From a virus, in IMG/VR virus record IMGVR_UViG_3300035670_007545, positions 39,275-103,274 of that record: DNA of 64,000 bases; one strand, written 5' to 3'. The notes below the pieces were generated by a model, which saw nothing but the letters and a program-made list of their open reading frames with translations, did no database searches and was not told where the DNA came from. Of the stretch, positions 19,405-29,816 are shown one piece after another. Both the position numbers and the translations under genes were made by a program. Position 1 is the first letter of the stretch; every line of letters begins with the position of its first letter.

Positions 19405-20292
19405 TTAAAATTCTTCAATAATAATTGGAAGGTTTTCTGATTTAAATTTCCAAAACTCTGCCATAAATTGTGCTCTAAACTTATATTTTGGGTCTGTATG
19501 ATACCCAGATTCATAAACACATTTACATATGCTTTCATATAACTGTTTCTTTGGTAATTTATAATTTGCTTTCTTACATTCATAATATCTTCCAGAATTT
19601 AATACTTTTGCCCAAGCCTCTATTCCTTCCTTAGTAGTTTTTGCACTCATAAACTTTGCTTTCATAGTTACATTTTTTCCTCTAATCACTTCATAGGTTC
19701 TATATGTGACAGAACCATACCCCTTAAATGCCTTCATTCCCCCCGCATTTGCGTGCAGTCGCCATAAGTTGGTCTCAATGCCATTAGTGGTTGCCTCAAT
19801 GATAAAGAATGAATAGAGCATAGATATGGGGAATTCAGTCAATAGATGTAAATTCATTAACATACTCTCATAATGAAATGCCATCCACATTCTTCTCATC
19901 TGAACTAATGTTGCATTTTCCAAATTTCTAAAACCATTAGTTTTTAGATGTTTTCTTAAAGCAGTCTTGTCCATATTCCGGATGTCATAGACATATGACC
20001 TTTTCCCATAAGAATCCTCATTAATTATTGTAACACCTTCAAGTGCATCATTCTCTGGCACAATTTTTTCTGCCGTATCAACTTTCACTTTAATAGGCTC
20101 AATAACCTTTTCAATAAAAACTGTTTCAATTTTTGTTTGTGTTGGTTCAATATTTGGAATGATTGACTGGGTTGTGTATTTAAATTTGTTTGGAGAATTA
20201 ACTAACCCCAAGAAAAATGAAAAAAGTAAACCAAATACAATATAGATTGGTAGATTATTTCTTTCTTTTGTTTTTTTAATATTTGTTTTCAT
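19405..20292 (-). CDS. Membrane-anchored glucosaminidase-like peptidoglycan hydrolase (candidate endolysin)
   Basis: Residues about 13-31 form one hydrophobic segment (LPIYIVFGLLFSFFLGLV) behind a basic N-terminus, so the protein is probably a signal-anchor membrane protein with its bulk outside the cytoplasm. After a linker, residues about 150-295 follow the FlgJ-type glucosaminidase pattern: 'FPISMLYSFFIIEATTNG' with a candidate catalytic Glu, 'HANAGGMKAFKG', 'TKEGIEAWAKVLNSGRYYE', and 'ESGYHTDPKYKFRAQFMAEF'. It would cut the glycan backbone of peptidoglycan. No holin was recognised beside it. It could be the lysis enzyme or a virion/host wall-remodelling enzyme. Confidence 0.65.
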   Translation of the reverse strand: MKTNIKKTKERNNLPIYIVFGLLFSFFLGLVNSPNKFKYTTQSIIPNIEPTQTKIETVFIEKVIEPIKVKVDTAEKIVPENDALEGVTIINEDSYGKRSYVYDIRNMDKTALRKHLKTNGFRNLENATLVQMRRMWMAFHYESMLMNLHLLTEFPISMLYSFFIIEATTNGIETNLWRLHANAGGMKAFKGYGSVTYRTYEVIRGKNVTMKAKFMSAKTTKEGIEAWAKVLNSGRYYECKKANYKLPKKQLYESICKCVYESGYHTDPKYKFRAQFMAEFWKFKSENLPIIIEEF

Positions 20293-20355
20293 CTGTTGAT
20301 TTTTATATATTAAAAAAATAAAAATATGTAAACAATAAGTAAATGAATGTATAAT

Positions 20356-20395
20356 AAAAAACCCCCAAATCTAATTAAAGAAATGGGGGTTTTTA
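20356..20395 (-). terminator. Terminator after the tail sheath gene
   Basis: The stem ACCCCCA(A)AT / A(T)TGGGGGT is flanked by A and T runs directly after the sheath stop at 20410. The flanking runs would let it work in both directions. Confidence 0.75.
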
Positions 20396-20409
20396 TTAAA
20401 ACTTATTCA

Positions 20410-23400
20410 TTATATATCTTCAAATGAAGCACCAGTAGGTGTTATCACAAATTCAAGACTTATGAATTCTAATGACCTTGTAGGTTTAATATAAATTTTA
20501 CCACTCATTGTATTCCTATCAATATCCTCTGGGTCATTTGAAACTGTAACACGGAAATCGGTAAGACCCCTATCCCTTCTAATACCATCTAGGATTGGAT
20601 TTACTGTATCCAAAAACTGTTGGCGGACTATCTGGTCATTTTGTTCAAAAAGTAGCCTCACAGCAACCGCAGAGATTAATTTACGTGCTTGTAGTAATAA
20701 CCTACGAACATTAATTCTATTTAATGCTGATTCTCTAACTTGCAAGGTTTTATTTCCCCAAATTACAGTATTCACATCAGAGAATGTTGCAATTGGATTT
20801 ATTCTTCCTTGATATAAAGTATCTCTATCATCTTGAGTTAATTTTAATCTTGCTTTAACTGAATTAACTAAACCCCTATTATAACCTGCTGATGCAAACC
20901 AAGGGAAAGCCACATTGTCAGTTAATGCCAAGTTTCTACAAACTTCTGCTGTTGGTGGAATATATACTTGTGTATTATTCACTTGGTCTCTAACCAAAAT
21001 CCAAGGATAATAAGTTGCTGTATAATTTGAATCAATGTTTGTTTCCTCCAATGATACAATGGATTCTTGGGGGTAAATAACATCATTCACATTTGTTGTT
21101 AAAAGATTTGCATCAGGTGTTGTAACAATATAAATGGAGTCTGCTCTATCTGATTCAACCATATCAATCGCATTTTCAACCAAGTTGCTATTATTTACAT
21201 AATCTATGCCTGGGGTAACAAACACATTTATGTTTGTTGATTCTGGATTTTGGAATGTTAAAATTCCTTTATAATATGCATAATAATCTGTTGTTGCAAA
21301 ATCAATAGTACCATCACCTTCTGTTATCTCCTTAAACGTTCCTTGACCAGTTGCAGCAGCATATTTGCCAGGAATAGATAATGCTCCCCTCATATAGTCT
21401 GTTCCACCAATTTGATAAGAATCCCCATTTGTTCTTTTTTCAGAATAAACATCCCAACCATCAAATCCACCTTCAAACATCAATGTGAACTTTCTTGAAT
21501 ATAGGTAATAGTATGGGCTTGTATTGTCCTCTGGTTCAACATTAAAACTTCCTGTACCAACCTCAAAAGCCGTTTGACCACTTGTTGTGTAAGCATTTGC
21601 AATGGTAACAACTGTTGCACCTGAATCCATATGGAAACCTTTTGTAACCACATTCCATTCTGATCCATCTGCAATAATGCTATTTGGATTTTGTTTTCCC
21701 TTATAATTTAATAATGAATTATCATATCCATAACTTGTTGAGAAACCAAGATATGTCCTTTTAACATTGTCAGCAGGAACAGCATTTGATGATGCAAACG
21801 GTTCATTATATACCACCTCATTATTGAAATAATATTTTGTCTTATATAAAACAGTAGGTGATAATTTTGTTCCATACTTTCTGTGGGGATAACCCATAAA
21901 ACCACATGGGATTGCATCAGATGGGAATTCATCTCCCATTTCAAGCATAATATATTTTGAAATTAGATTATATTTACCATCACTTGTTCCAATCTTCTTA
22001 CCAATGAAAGAATTTTGTGTTTCATCCAATGTGCAATTTGTGTATTTTTCTAATACAACTGGTGCAGTATCTGAGTCATAAAAACTTCTAACCAATACAT
22101 CAAATGTTCTATTTTTGAATGACATATTAATGATTGAAATCTTCACTTCTGTATTTGCATTATTTCCATCAGAAATTGAAATAAATTTGAATAAATTATA
22201 AACCTTATTTCCTCTCAATTCAGAAACCACAAATGGTGTCTTTGGTGATTGATATTTTTCAAGATACCATCCAATTGAGGTTGAAGGGTTTGTTGTTGTT
22301 CTTGCTGATGGTAGATAGGTTAAATTGGTTTTCAATCCTCTAATATACCCAAGTTTATATGCTTGGTTCAATAAGGTTGGATAATGCTCTTCAACAAAAA
22401 TTGGAACATCATTTCTATCTTTTCCAAAATTATCTGTTCCCAACACATTTGTTAAGTAATTTGAATTTGTTGGTCTTAATGAAACATTAAATGTAAAGTT
22501 TGAATTGCCTGTTGTATTCCCACTTAAAACAAAGTTTCCAAATGGATCACCACTCATTGTTGTGCTATTTGCTCCATCAATTGTTAAAGTATTACCTGTT
22601 AAGGAATAAATTTGACCATGATTGGTGGATGAATAACTTGTGATACCTCTTGACCTAATGGTTGCAACAACCATATCACTATAACCTGTATAGGCTGTTC
22701 CAGAGAATACATAAGTGTTTCCTGTAACTGTTCCTGTAAATGACCCAGCAACTTGATTCCAAGCAGATGTGTTATAATAGAATGAAAATCCATTATAAAT
22801 ATTAGTGTCTGGTTCATTTGTGAATGTTGCATAATTCCAAACATCATTTTCATCAACTGGTGTTCCATTTGAATTTAATGCAACTGGCGTTCCAAAGTAG
22901 TTATAACTTGTTAATCCTGATTGTGTTGAACCTGTGATTGTGTTATATGCTGATACTGGGATTGAACCATAAGTTGATGTCTGACCTGTTAAGGTGTTTG
23001 AACTTGCCACATTATTTGCAAATGCTTTTAAATCATCATAGAAAGTTGATACTACGCCTGTGCTATTTGTATAAGTGTCAGATGAGAATGTTGCAAGAGT
23101 CATTCCATTTGGATAGCTTCCTGAAATACTAAATGTCCCAGTTGTACCTGTTGTTCCTGTAAATGAAATGGAAAATGTTGAACTACTACCACTTAAACCA
23201 ATAGTTGAATTATTTACATTTGCAATGGTTGTTATTGACCATGATGGACCAGCATCATAACCAGATAATCCAAGAACTCTTGTAACATACATTTGATTTG
23301 ATTGCTGTAAATATGATTTTGCAATATATGCAGATTCATATTTTGGTATTTGTGTGTTAATATACTTTTCAGGTGATGTGCCACCAAAAAAAGTTTGAAA

Positions 23401-23559
23401 TTCATCATAACTTGTGATAAAGATAGGCTCAAATGCGGGGCCTTTGATTGTCTCACCAACCATTCCTAATGTAGTAACACCAATACTCTGTGAAACAAAA
23501 CTTAAATCTGTTTCAGAGGTATATACACCAGGAGATACGAATACTTTTTGATTTGCCAT
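20410..23559 (-). CDS. Tail sheath protein, enlarged
   Basis: The N-terminus 'VFVSPGVYTSETDLSF' with 'FITSYDEFQTFFGG' and the C-terminal 400 residues are typical of contractile tail sheaths: 'SVKARLKLTQDDRDTLYQGR', 'LLQARKLISAVAVRLLFEQN', and a final domain containing 'GIRRDRGLTDFRVTV' and 'SGKIYIKPTRSLEFISLEF'. At 1049 residues it is much longer than T4 gp18 (659). The extra length is a Ser/Thr/Gly-rich beta region at about residues 100-360 (for example FTGTTGTTGTFSISGSYPNG), probably an outward-facing domain. It has its own candidate promoter motif and terminator, fitting a highly expressed single-gene unit. Confidence 0.9.
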   Translation of the reverse strand: MANQKVFVSPGVYTSETDLSFVSQSIGVTTLGMVGETIKGPAFEPIFITSYDEFQTFFGGTSPEKYINTQIPKYESAYIAKSYLQQSNQMYVTRVLGLSGYDAGPSWSITTIANVNNSTIGLSGSSSTFSISFTGTTGTTGTFSISGSYPNGMTLATFSSDTYTNSTGVVSTFYDDLKAFANNVASSNTLTGQTSTYGSIPVSAYNTITGSTQSGLTSYNYFGTPVALNSNGTPVDENDVWNYATFTNEPDTNIYNGFSFYYNTSAWNQVAGSFTGTVTGNTYVFSGTAYTGYSDMVVATIRSRGITSYSSTNHGQIYSLTGNTLTIDGANSTTMSGDPFGNFVLSGNTTGNSNFTFNVSLRPTNSNYLTNVLGTDNFGKDRNDVPIFVEEHYPTLLNQAYKLGYIRGLKTNLTYLPSARTTTNPSTSIGWYLEKYQSPKTPFVVSELRGNKVYNLFKFISISDGNNANTEVKISIINMSFKNRTFDVLVRSFYDSDTAPVVLEKYTNCTLDETQNSFIGKKIGTSDGKYNLISKYIMLEMGDEFPSDAIPCGFMGYPHRKYGTKLSPTVLYKTKYYFNNEVVYNEPFASSNAVPADNVKRTYLGFSTSYGYDNSLLNYKGKQNPNSIIADGSEWNVVTKGFHMDSGATVVTIANAYTTSGQTAFEVGTGSFNVEPEDNTSPYYYLYSRKFTLMFEGGFDGWDVYSEKRTNGDSYQIGGTDYMRGALSIPGKYAAATGQGTFKEITEGDGTIDFATTDYYAYYKGILTFQNPESTNINVFVTPGIDYVNNSNLVENAIDMVESDRADSIYIVTTPDANLLTTNVNDVIYPQESIVSLEETNIDSNYTATYYPWILVRDQVNNTQVYIPPTAEVCRNLALTDNVAFPWFASAGYNRGLVNSVKARLKLTQDDRDTLYQGRINPIATFSDVNTVIWGNKTLQVRESALNRINVRRLLLQARKLISAVAVRLLFEQNDQIVRQQFLDTVNPILDGIRRDRGLTDFRVTVSNDPEDIDRNTMSGKIYIKPTRSLEFISLEFVITPTGASFEDI

Positions 23560-23574
23560 TATTATTTTTTATTT

Positions 23575-23591
23575 ATTCATATAAATATCTA
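23575..23591 (-). promoter_or_regulatory. Candidate promoter motif before tail sheath
   Basis: The minus strand reads TAGATATTTATATGAAT, 16-32 bases before the sheath ATG, matching the recurrent ATATTTATAT motif. Confidence 0.4.
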
Positions 23592-23610
23592 AAAAATAAT
23601 CAAAAAACTA

Positions 23611-24174
23611 TCACTCCTTTATTAATCTAATGGGGAAACCATCTTTTTTCCACATGCCGCCTTTCCCAAATTCATATCCAGAAAACAAAAACACATATTT
23701 GCACAAATTTTCATCAATGGATTCTTGTGTGAAATATGGTGATAATAAATCTGTTGCAAAGTTTCCATCCATATGCCTAAACCCTGTTGGCTTTGCATTA
23801 AAACCAAATTCATCCGTTCCGCCAACATTAATGGTTGTTTCAATCCCTTCCATATTCTGCGTGATTGCTGTCCATCCATTAATTGATTTTAATTTATGCC
23901 CTGCAACATCATTACCATTGGCAAAATTAATTAATACATTCCAATCATTATCATTTGGAACTCTCCACCCAGTAGGGGCAATATTTCTATTATCTGTAAT
24001 AACCCAATAATTATAAAGATAATCATTGTTTTCATTGATGCAGTATGCCGGGGATGTTAATTCATTCCATTCACTAATATTTGGTACAAATGGAATATCA
24101 TCACCATTTTTAAATTTTGTTATTGTTGCATTTTCTGTGGACCAAATTTGAGTTCCAATTTGAATTTCATTCAT
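23611..24174 (-). CDS. FISUMP-domain protein (Fibrobacter major paralogous domain)
   Basis: The protein (187 residues from the chosen start) matches the FISUMP pattern through its length: 'IGTQIWSTENATITKFKNGD', 'SEWNELTSPAYCIN', 'YNYWVITDNRNIAPTGWRVP' with 'NDNDWNVLINFANGND', 'AGHKLKSINGW', 'FGFNAKPTGFRHMDG'. This domain is common in surface proteins of Fibrobacter and Bacteroidetes. Here, next to tail fibre genes, it probably serves as a virion surface or host-binding protein. The ATG at 24174, six bases after the upstream stop, is preferred over one at 24198 that would overlap the upstream gene. Confidence 0.8.
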   Translation of the reverse strand: MNEIQIGTQIWSTENATITKFKNGDDIPFVPNISEWNELTSPAYCINENNDYLYNYWVITDNRNIAPTGWRVPNDNDWNVLINFANGNDVAGHKLKSINGWTAITQNMEGIETTINVGGTDEFGFNAKPTGFRHMDGNFATDLLSPYFTQESIDENLCKYVFLFSGYEFGKGGMWKKDGFPIRLIKE

Positions 24175-24179
24175 ATAAA

Positions 24180-24566
24180 TTAAATTATTAATTCCCAATT
24201 TAATGCTTCTTCATTCCAATAATAATTATTTCCATCAGTTGGATAAGGTATTGGTGGATCCCACAAGCAACTAAACTCATCTAATATCCAGCTTGGATAT
24301 GGTTTTGGTGGAATGAACGCGTCCCTTTGTTCATCATAGGTGTATCCAATTCCTGCATAGTTTTTTCTAAATGCTTTGGTTTGGTCTTCTGATGGTGTAT
24401 TATTATCAGACCTATAATGAACACCACCTCTTGTATTGTATGACGTTCTTCTATATTTATCACCTGTTTGTTGGCTAATTTCAAGTTCTCTATCATCATC
24501 TTCATCCCTTGAGACAGTAACAAAGACTACAATATTTTCACTATTTAATAAAGCAAAATGTCCCAT
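24180..24566 (-). CDS. Fibre-partner protein, copy 1 (GGVHY family)
   Basis: This 128-residue protein shares a long core with the genes at 57861 and 62101: 'RRTSYNTRGGVHY', 'SDNNTPSEDQTKAFRKNYAG', 'RDAFIPPKPYPSWILDEFS', 'CLWDPPIPYP', and a final 'WNEEALNWEL' segment. The same pattern occurs in small proteins of T4-like cyanophages without known function. All three copies here follow a Thr-Pro-stalk fibre gene, which suggests a chaperone, cap or attachment partner of the fibre. The N-terminal 30 residues differ between copies. Confidence 0.7.
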   Translation of the reverse strand: MGHFALLNSENIVVFVTVSRDEDDDRELEISQQTGDKYRRTSYNTRGGVHYRSDNNTPSEDQTKAFRKNYAGIGYTYDEQRDAFIPPKPYPSWILDEFSCLWDPPIPYPTDGNNYYWNEEALNWELII

Positions 24567-24602
24567 GATTATGTATTTTTTTATAAAAAATTAATACTAT
24601 TT

Positions 24603-24842
24603 TTAGTTGGTTTTTAGGTTGGGTTCAACAACTTCAAATGTTTCAGGTGTGCCAAGTATTTGACTTTCGTCGCAAAAGGTAATATACCAAAAGGGAGGTA
24701 CATTTAAAGACGCAAATTGCACGTCAACTGCTTGTAATGTTGTTCCACCTGGCTTTGGTAAGCCTTCGTTTATTCGGCAAATGTCCTGTGCGTGCAAAAC
24801 ATTAGCCTCATTGGTGTATTTATATCCGTTAATAAATGCCAT
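24603..24842 (-). CDS. Small protein after fibre 1, unknown function
   Basis: The 79-residue protein ([20 protein letters not shown]) starts within the last 14 bases of the fibre gene, so translation is probably coupled. Residues 30-65 are rich in hydrophobic strands ([18 protein letters not shown]). I recognise no family. The tight overlap with the fibre and the partner gene just beyond point to a tail-fibre-associated role. Confidence 0.55.
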   Translation of the reverse strand: MAFINGYKYTNEANVLHAQDICRINEGLPKPGGTTLQAVDVQFASLNVPPFWYITFCDESQILGTPETFEVVEPNLKTN

Positions 24843-27800
24843 AATAAGTATTTACGTTGCTTTGAATATTTGTTCTATTTAAGGATTGGTCTATTGACCA
24901 AAAAATACTTTCTTGTAAATTTCCATCCATGCCACCACCGCCATCACCATAACTACCTAATTGAAAGTTCTGTGAAGCATTTCCTGTTGAAGGTGTTCCA
25001 GTTGATGTATTTCCTTGATTTACAGAACCATTATTAAAATATACTTTTGCCCTATTTGCAACAGTAGCGTTACTTGCATCTAATTCAATAGACAATAGTG
25101 TTTGAGTATTTGTAGTTATTGTTTGTGATGTTTGAAAAGATATAGGCGAAGTAGATGGTAAGCCAGAGGAATTAGTCATAAAAACATTAATAGTATTGTT
25201 AGCTAATTTATAAACAGATAAACCTGTCTGAGCTGATGTTCCGCCATTATTACCAAACAATGGTTTTTGTCCAGAATTGTTGTACTTTAAAACATTTAAA
25301 ACAAATGATTTTGTACCATTATGTAAAAAATTAAATGAAGCCGTAGATGTTGGGACTGTTAAAATATCATTAGTAGAATCAAAACTTAAAGCAGGTTTAT
25401 TATTAATCATGATAATTGTACCACTACTTACTATTTGCGGCTGATTTGCAGCAGTTGTTTGCATTGCATTCCTTGCATTCCCACTTTGGTCATACCACGT
25501 TGTCACAAATACATTTTGATTACTACCACCTGTATTCCAAAAAGTACTAAATGTAACTTGTTGTCCAAGGCTAAGCCCACTTGTTCCAACAGCAGTAACT
25601 ATAACTGTACTGCTTGCACTTATTGTATTATTCACATCAAAAAATACATCACCTTCTGCACCACTTGTACTTGCTCTTACCTTTATTGCACTTCCATTGT
25701 ATGTTACTCTTAATTTGCGCAAAGAATATGCTACAGCTGCACTTGGATATGAATCAAGTAATAATGGAGTGTAATCCAATAATGTTACAGTCTCACCTGT
25801 TGTTGTTGTTGTTGTTACATTATATGTATTAAAATTTGCTGCTGAACCTGATAAACTTGTTGGTATAAATGGTCCACTTGCTGTTTGCCCATTGACAGTA
25901 CAACCTGATGAGAATTGCGCAACATAGGTGTTTGGTATTTTAATTACAACAACACCTGACCCACCATTACCACCTACATTTTGGACACCACCACCAGCAC
26001 TTGTATATGAACCACCACCACCACCACCACCAGTAAAGTTAGTGCCTGGCAATCCAGCAGCAACCGTATTACCAGAACCATCACCACCACCACCTATTCC
26101 TCCTGTTCCTCCAGCACCAACGTATCCACCACCACCACCGCCACCACCTCGTGGTGTTAATATTCCAGTAATAGAATTATATAATCCAGCTCCACCATTA
26201 CCACCGACATTTTGTGTACCAGTTCCACCTGCAGCACTTGCGCCTCCGCCTCCACCTCCACCAAAAGTGGCATCTCCACCACCAGGGAATCCCTCAACAG
26301 GAGTATATCCACCAATATTTCCAGCTGCACCAGCAGAATCAAAACCACCACCTCCACCAGATCCACCTGGGCTTGCTGATTGTTGAAACCTTGAACCACC
26401 ACCACCACCACCTGATGAATTTATGATAAAACTAGAAGTTGAACCACTAGTACCTCTTAAACTTGATGATGTTGCACCATTACCACCACCACCAACAATT
26501 ATGGAATATGGTGTTCCTTTTGATAATGTTTGCAATGTTAATGATCTGTGGCCTCCAGCTCCGCCACCACCTCCATGACCACTACCACCGCCACCACCAC
26601 CAGCAACTACAAGGTAATCAACAGATACTGTTGTTGGAATTGGTGAGGTTGTTGGTGTAACTGTATTTGTTGGTGTTATGGTGTTAGTTGGTGTTATAGT
26701 TTGAGTTGGAGTTTCTGTTGGTGTGATTGTGTTGGTAGGCGTAACTGTATTTGTTGGTGTTATGGTGTTAGTTGGAGTTTCTGTTGGTGTGATTGTGTTG
26801 GTAGGCGTAACTGTATTTGTTGGTGTTATGGTGTTAGTTGGAGTTTCTGTTGGTGTGATTGTGTTGGTAGGCGTAACTGTATTTGTTGGTGTTATGGTGT
26901 TAGTTGGAGTTTCTGTTGGTGTGATTGTGTTGGTAGGTGTAACTGTATTTGTTGGTGTTTCTGTTGGTGTGATTGTGTTGGTAGGCGTAACTGTATTTGT
27001 TGGTGTTATGGTGTTAGTTGGAGTTTCTGTTGGTGTGATTGTGTTGGTAGGCGTAACTGTATTTGTTGGAGTTTCTGTTGGTGTAACTGTATTTGTTGGT
27101 GTTATGGTGTTAGTTGGTGTTATGGTGTTAGTAGGTGTTATGGTGTTAGTTGGAGTTTCTGTTGGTGTGATTGTGTTGGTAGGAGTGATTGTGTTGGTAG
27201 GCGTAATAGTTTGGGTTGGAGTTTCTGTTGGTGTGATTGTGTTAGTTGGTGTAACTGTATTGGTTGGAGTTTCTGTTGGTGTGATTGTGTTGGTAGGCGT
27301 AACTGTATTTGTTGGTGTTATGGTGTTAGTAGGTGTTATGGTGTTAGTTGGAGTTTCTGTTGGTGTGATTGTGTTGGTAGGAGTGATTGTGTTGGTAGGC
27401 GTAATAGTTTGGGTTGGAGTTTCTGTTGGTGTGATTGTGTTAGTTGGTGTAACTGTATTGGTTGGTGTTTCTGTTGGTGTTATGGTGTTAGTTGGAGTTT
27501 CTGTTGGTGTGATTGTGTTGGTAGGCGTAACTGTATTTGTTGGTGTTATGGTGTTAGTTGGTGTTATAGTTTGAGTTGGAGTTTCTGTTGGTGTGATTGT
27601 GTTGGTAGGCGTAACTGTATTTGTTGGTGTTATGGTGTTAGTTGGTGTTATAGTTTGAGTTGGAGTTTCTGTTGATGTAACTGTATTGGTAGGTGTAACT
27701 GTATTAGTTGGTGTTATAGTTTGAGTTGCATCCGGAGATGCTCCTGGTGTTTTTGTGGTTGAAGGTGTAATTGTATTTGTTGGAGTTATGGTGTTAGTTG

Positions 27801-28821
27801 GTGTTATAGTTTGAGTTGGAGTTTCTGTTGGTGTGATTGTATTAGTAGGCGTAACTGTATTTGTTGGAGTTTCTGTTGGTGTGATTGTATTAGTAGGCGT
27901 AACTGTATTTGTTGGAGTTTCTGTTGGTGTGATTGTGTTAGTTGGTGTTTCTGTTGGCTTAAATGTATTGGTAGGTGTTACCGTATTTGTTGGAGTTTCT
28001 GTTGGTGTAAATGTATTGGTAGGTGTTACCGTATTTGTTGTAGTTTCTGTTGGTGTGATTGTGTTGGTAGGCGTAACTGTATTAGTTGGTGTTATAGTTT
28101 GAGTTGCATCCGGAGAAGCTCCTGGTGTTTTTGTGGTTGAAGGTGTAATTGTATTTGTTGGAGTTTCTGTTGGTGTGATTGTGTTGGTAGGTGTCATAGT
28201 TTGAGTTGCATCTGGAGACGCTCCTGGTGTTTTTGTAGTTGAAGGTGTAATTGTATTAGTTGGTGTGATTGTGTTTGTAGGAGTTATAGTAGGTGTTGCT
28301 GTTACATCTAAACCACTTGTAATACTAGGTGTTGGTGTATTAGTAATACTTGGTGTAATTGTTTGAGTTGGTGTTATAGTTTGAGTTGGCGTTTCTGTGC
28401 TTGTTGGCGTTATAGTGTTTGAAGGTGTAATAGTTACTGTTATTGTTGGAGTTATAGTTTGAGTTGGTGTAACTGTGTTTGTTGGTGTATTTGTAGTAGT
28501 AATTGATGGTGTTATAGTATTTGAAGGTGTTATTGATGGGGTTACAGTTATTGTTGGAGTAATTGAAGGTGTAACTGTATTTGTTGGCGTATTTGTTGGA
28601 GTTGCATCAACTACTTCTGGAACAATTATTTCATAATTTGTAAGATATTTTGGAACATATAATGTATATAAACCACTTAATTTACCTGTTTCGGGTCTTG
28701 AATAAACATCAAAAGGAATAACATTTTCACCAATATTATAAGTGATATTGTTTTGCAATAACGTTACAAAAACAATCTCACCATTTAAATTTACACTTGT
28801 TATCCTTAATGCTGATGCCAT
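24829..28821 (-). CDS. Tail fibre 1: Thr-Pro stalk, Gly-rich domain, LamG/arabinofuranosidase-like head
   Basis: Residues 1-70 form a beta-rich anchor ([19 protein letters not shown]). Residues about 75-730 are an uninterrupted Thr-Pro-rich stalk of [12 protein letters not shown] and TPTETP units, interrupted by '[12 protein letters not shown]' three times. At about 735-960 '[13 protein letters not shown]' opens a Gly-rich domain like the receptor-contact domains of T-even type adhesins. The last 300 residues read '[19 protein letters not shown]', '[19 protein letters not shown]', '[20 protein letters not shown]', the pattern of the concanavalin-like fold of arabinofuranosidase-B type proteins. 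It probably binds a surface polysaccharide; an enzymatic role is possible but not shown. Confidence 0.82.
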   Translation of the reverse strand: MASALRITSVNLNGEIVFVTLLQNNITYNIGENVIPFDVYSRPETGKLSGLYTLYVPKYLTNYEIIVPEVVDATPTNTPTNTVTPSITPTITVTPSITPSNTITPSITTTNTPTNTVTPTQTITPTITVTITPSNTITPTSTETPTQTITPTQTITPSITNTPTPSITSGLDVTATPTITPTNTITPTNTITPSTTKTPGASPDATQTMTPTNTITPTETPTNTITPSTTKTPGASPDATQTITPTNTVTPTNTITPTETTTNTVTPTNTFTPTETPTNTVTPTNTFKPTETPTNTITPTETPTNTVTPTNTITPTETPTNTVTPTNTITPTETPTQTITPTNTITPTNTITPSTTKTPGASPDATQTITPTNTVTPTNTVTSTETPTQTITPTNTITPTNTVTPTNTITPTETPTQTITPTNTITPTNTVTPTNTITPTETPTNTITPTETPTNTVTPTNTITPTETPTQTITPTNTITPTNTITPTETPTNTITPTNTITPTNTVTPTNTITPTETPTNTVTPTNTITPTETPTQTITPTNTITPTNTITPTETPTNTITPTNTITPTNTITPTNTVTPTETPTNTVTPTNTITPTETPTNTITPTNTVTPTNTITPTETPTNTVTPTNTITPTETPTNTITPTNTVTPTNTITPTETPTNTITPTNTVTPTNTITPTETPTNTITPTNTVTPTNTITPTETPTQTITPTNTITPTNTVTPTTSPIPTTVSVDYLVVAGGGGGGSGHGGGGGAGGHRSLTLQTLSKGTPYSIIVGGGGNGATSSSLRGTSGSTSSFIINSSGGGGGGSRFQQSASPGGSGGGGGFDSAGAAGNIGGYTPVEGFPGGGDATFGGGGGGGASAAGGTGTQNVGGNGGAGLYNSITGILTPRGGGGGGGGYVGAGGTGGIGGGGDGSGNTVAAGLPGTNFTGGGGGGGSYTSAGGGVQNVGGNGGSGVVVIKIPNTYVAQFSSGCTVNGQTASGPFIPTSLSGSAANFNTYNVTTTTTTGETVTLLDYTPLLLDSYPSAAVAYSLRKLRVTYNGSAIKVRASTSGAEGDVFFDVNNTISASSTVIVTAVGTSGLSLGQQVTFSTFWNTGGSNQNVFVTTWYDQSGNARNAMQTTAANQPQIVSSGTIIMINNKPALSFDSTNDILTVPTSTASFNFLHNGTKSFVLNVLKYNNSGQKPLFGNNGGTSAQTGLSVYKLANNTINVFMTNSSGLPSTSPISFQTSQTITTNTQTLLSIELDASNATVANRAKVYFNNGSVNQGNTSTGTPSTGNASQNFQLGSYGDGGGGMDGNLQESIFWSIDQSLNRTNIQSNVNTYYGIY
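26636..28610 (-). repeat. Coding tandem repeats of the fibre 1 stalk
   Basis: Units of 18 and 12 bases coding [12 protein letters not shown] and TPTE are arranged into a 66-base higher-order repeat. At least three consecutive copies between about 26738 and 26935 appear identical or nearly so on reading. Confidence 0.85.
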
Positions 28822-28822
28822 A

Positions 28823-29641
28823 TTAAATTATTTCATAAGTCAAATCGTTTATTGGAATTGTTTCAGTTATCTGTACGCTTGGCACTTGGCTTCCTAATTC
28901 TGTTTCAAAGACTTGGCTAATTCTATTTATTGCTGGTTTAACTTCAAATTCTTCTTCATCAATCAAAAACCCCAACATTGTAAAATCATAAGATTGAATA
29001 TAAAATTTTCTACTATCTGTATTGATTTGAGATTCATCTTGAATATTGGTCAATATTATTGGTATATAATGCCCATTTATGGTTGCATATGATTGTCTGG
29101 ATGAGAACTTTTGCAATACTTTTGTGTTGAATTTATTCAAATCTCTAATCCTATTTGTTATTATCTTAACACTAAAATTTATATCAATTGGGACTGGCTG
29201 TGGAATTGAATAAATATCCATTCCATTTCTTTGTCCATCCCATGTTGGAACGCTTGCAAAATAAAATGGTTTTCTATTTGGTATGGTATAAAGTGTTGCT
29301 GGGTTTGATCCGTATTTTGTATCATTCATTCGCACCAATGTAACAAATGGTGGAAGAGGATTATTATCTTCATCAATAAATGTCCATGTTTCTGTATATT
29401 GCGACCAATTCTGTGTGCTAACTATTCTATCTAATGTTTGTATTATTTTTCCTTGTGAAGTTATTTGCAAATCATTTTTAACAAAATCAAGCATTCCCCT
29501 ATCCAAATCATCGTGTAATAATGATTTGGGTAAATAAGTTCCATTTTTGGTTATATTGTCCAATAATTCCTCTCTTCTTTCAAGGAGGGTTTTATCATAA
29601 GTTATATCCAAATCTGTTTTTATCTTTTTGGGTAATGGCAT
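28823..29641 (-). CDS. Tail terminator/sheath stabiliser-like protein (gp15-like)
   Basis: The protein has 272 residues, the same length as T4 gp15. After a helical N-terminus it contains '[20 protein letters not shown]' then '[19 protein letters not shown]' and '[20 protein letters not shown]'. This order, a long strand leading to a multi-helix segment then an Arg-led strand pair, resembles gp15 where 'YELSIFTRYEDDM' and 'RRRIEWSLTFEVNGW' occupy the same places. It would cap the tail at the neck. The gene lies upstream of the sheath and next to a neck-like gene, the T4 arrangement. The match is by pattern and position, so moderate confidence. Confidence 0.5.
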   Translation of the reverse strand: MPLPKKIKTDLDITYDKTLLERREELLDNITKNGTYLPKSLLHDDLDRGMLDFVKNDLQITSQGKIIQTLDRIVSTQNWSQYTETWTFIDEDNNPLPPFVTLVRMNDTKYGSNPATLYTIPNRKPFYFASVPTWDGQRNGMDIYSIPQPVPIDINFSVKIITNRIRDLNKFNTKVLQKFSSRQSYATINGHYIPIILTNIQDESQINTDSRKFYIQSYDFTMLGFLIDEEEFEVKPAINRISQVFETELGSQVPSVQITETIPINDLTYEII

Positions 29642-29642
29642 A

Positions 29643-29816
29643 TTATTTATTTAAATTACTTTCATTATTATGCCAACATTTGTGGCATATATAAGGGTCA
29701 TCACCACCTTCTGATAATTTCCAAGACCAACCACAATTGTCACAAATAACTTTATTTTTTGTTACAATTTCAATAATTCTATTTAATTGTGCTTCTGTTA
29801 TATGTAGTTTTCTCAT
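29643..29816 (-). CDS. 57-aa zinc-ribbon protein
   Basis: The frame starts at the ATG at 29816, which overlaps the TGA of the upstream gene by four bases (ATGA), and ends one base before the next gene's ATG. The peptide begins MRKLHITEAQLNRIIEI and contains two CxxC pairs, 'VICDNCGWSWKL' and 'YICHKCWHNN', spaced as in a zinc ribbon. The 'CGWSWKLSEGG' block recurs in phage proteins, often fused to other domains. Function unknown; it may be an assembly factor or a small nucleic-acid-binding regulator. The tight packing between structural genes makes it a credible gene despite its size. Confidence 0.75.
   Translation of the reverse strand: MRKLHITEAQLNRIIEIVTKNKVICDNCGWSWKLSEGGDDPYICHKCWHNNESNLNK

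Noticed and set aside
26738-26935. Possible CRISPR array from regularly spaced repeats
   Set aside because: Repeats are contiguous coding units of 18 and 12 bases without unique spacers and lie inside the fibre gene.
26701-28140. Long plus-strand open frames rich in Cys-Trp or Gly-Val within fibre 1
   Set aside because: They are mirror frames of the Thr-Pro repeats; low complexity keeps several frames open. The minus-strand frame has anchored domains at both ends.
24829-28821. Diversity-generating retroelement targeting the fibre heads
   Set aside because: No reverse transcriptase and no template-like copy with adenine-specific differences were seen in this window.
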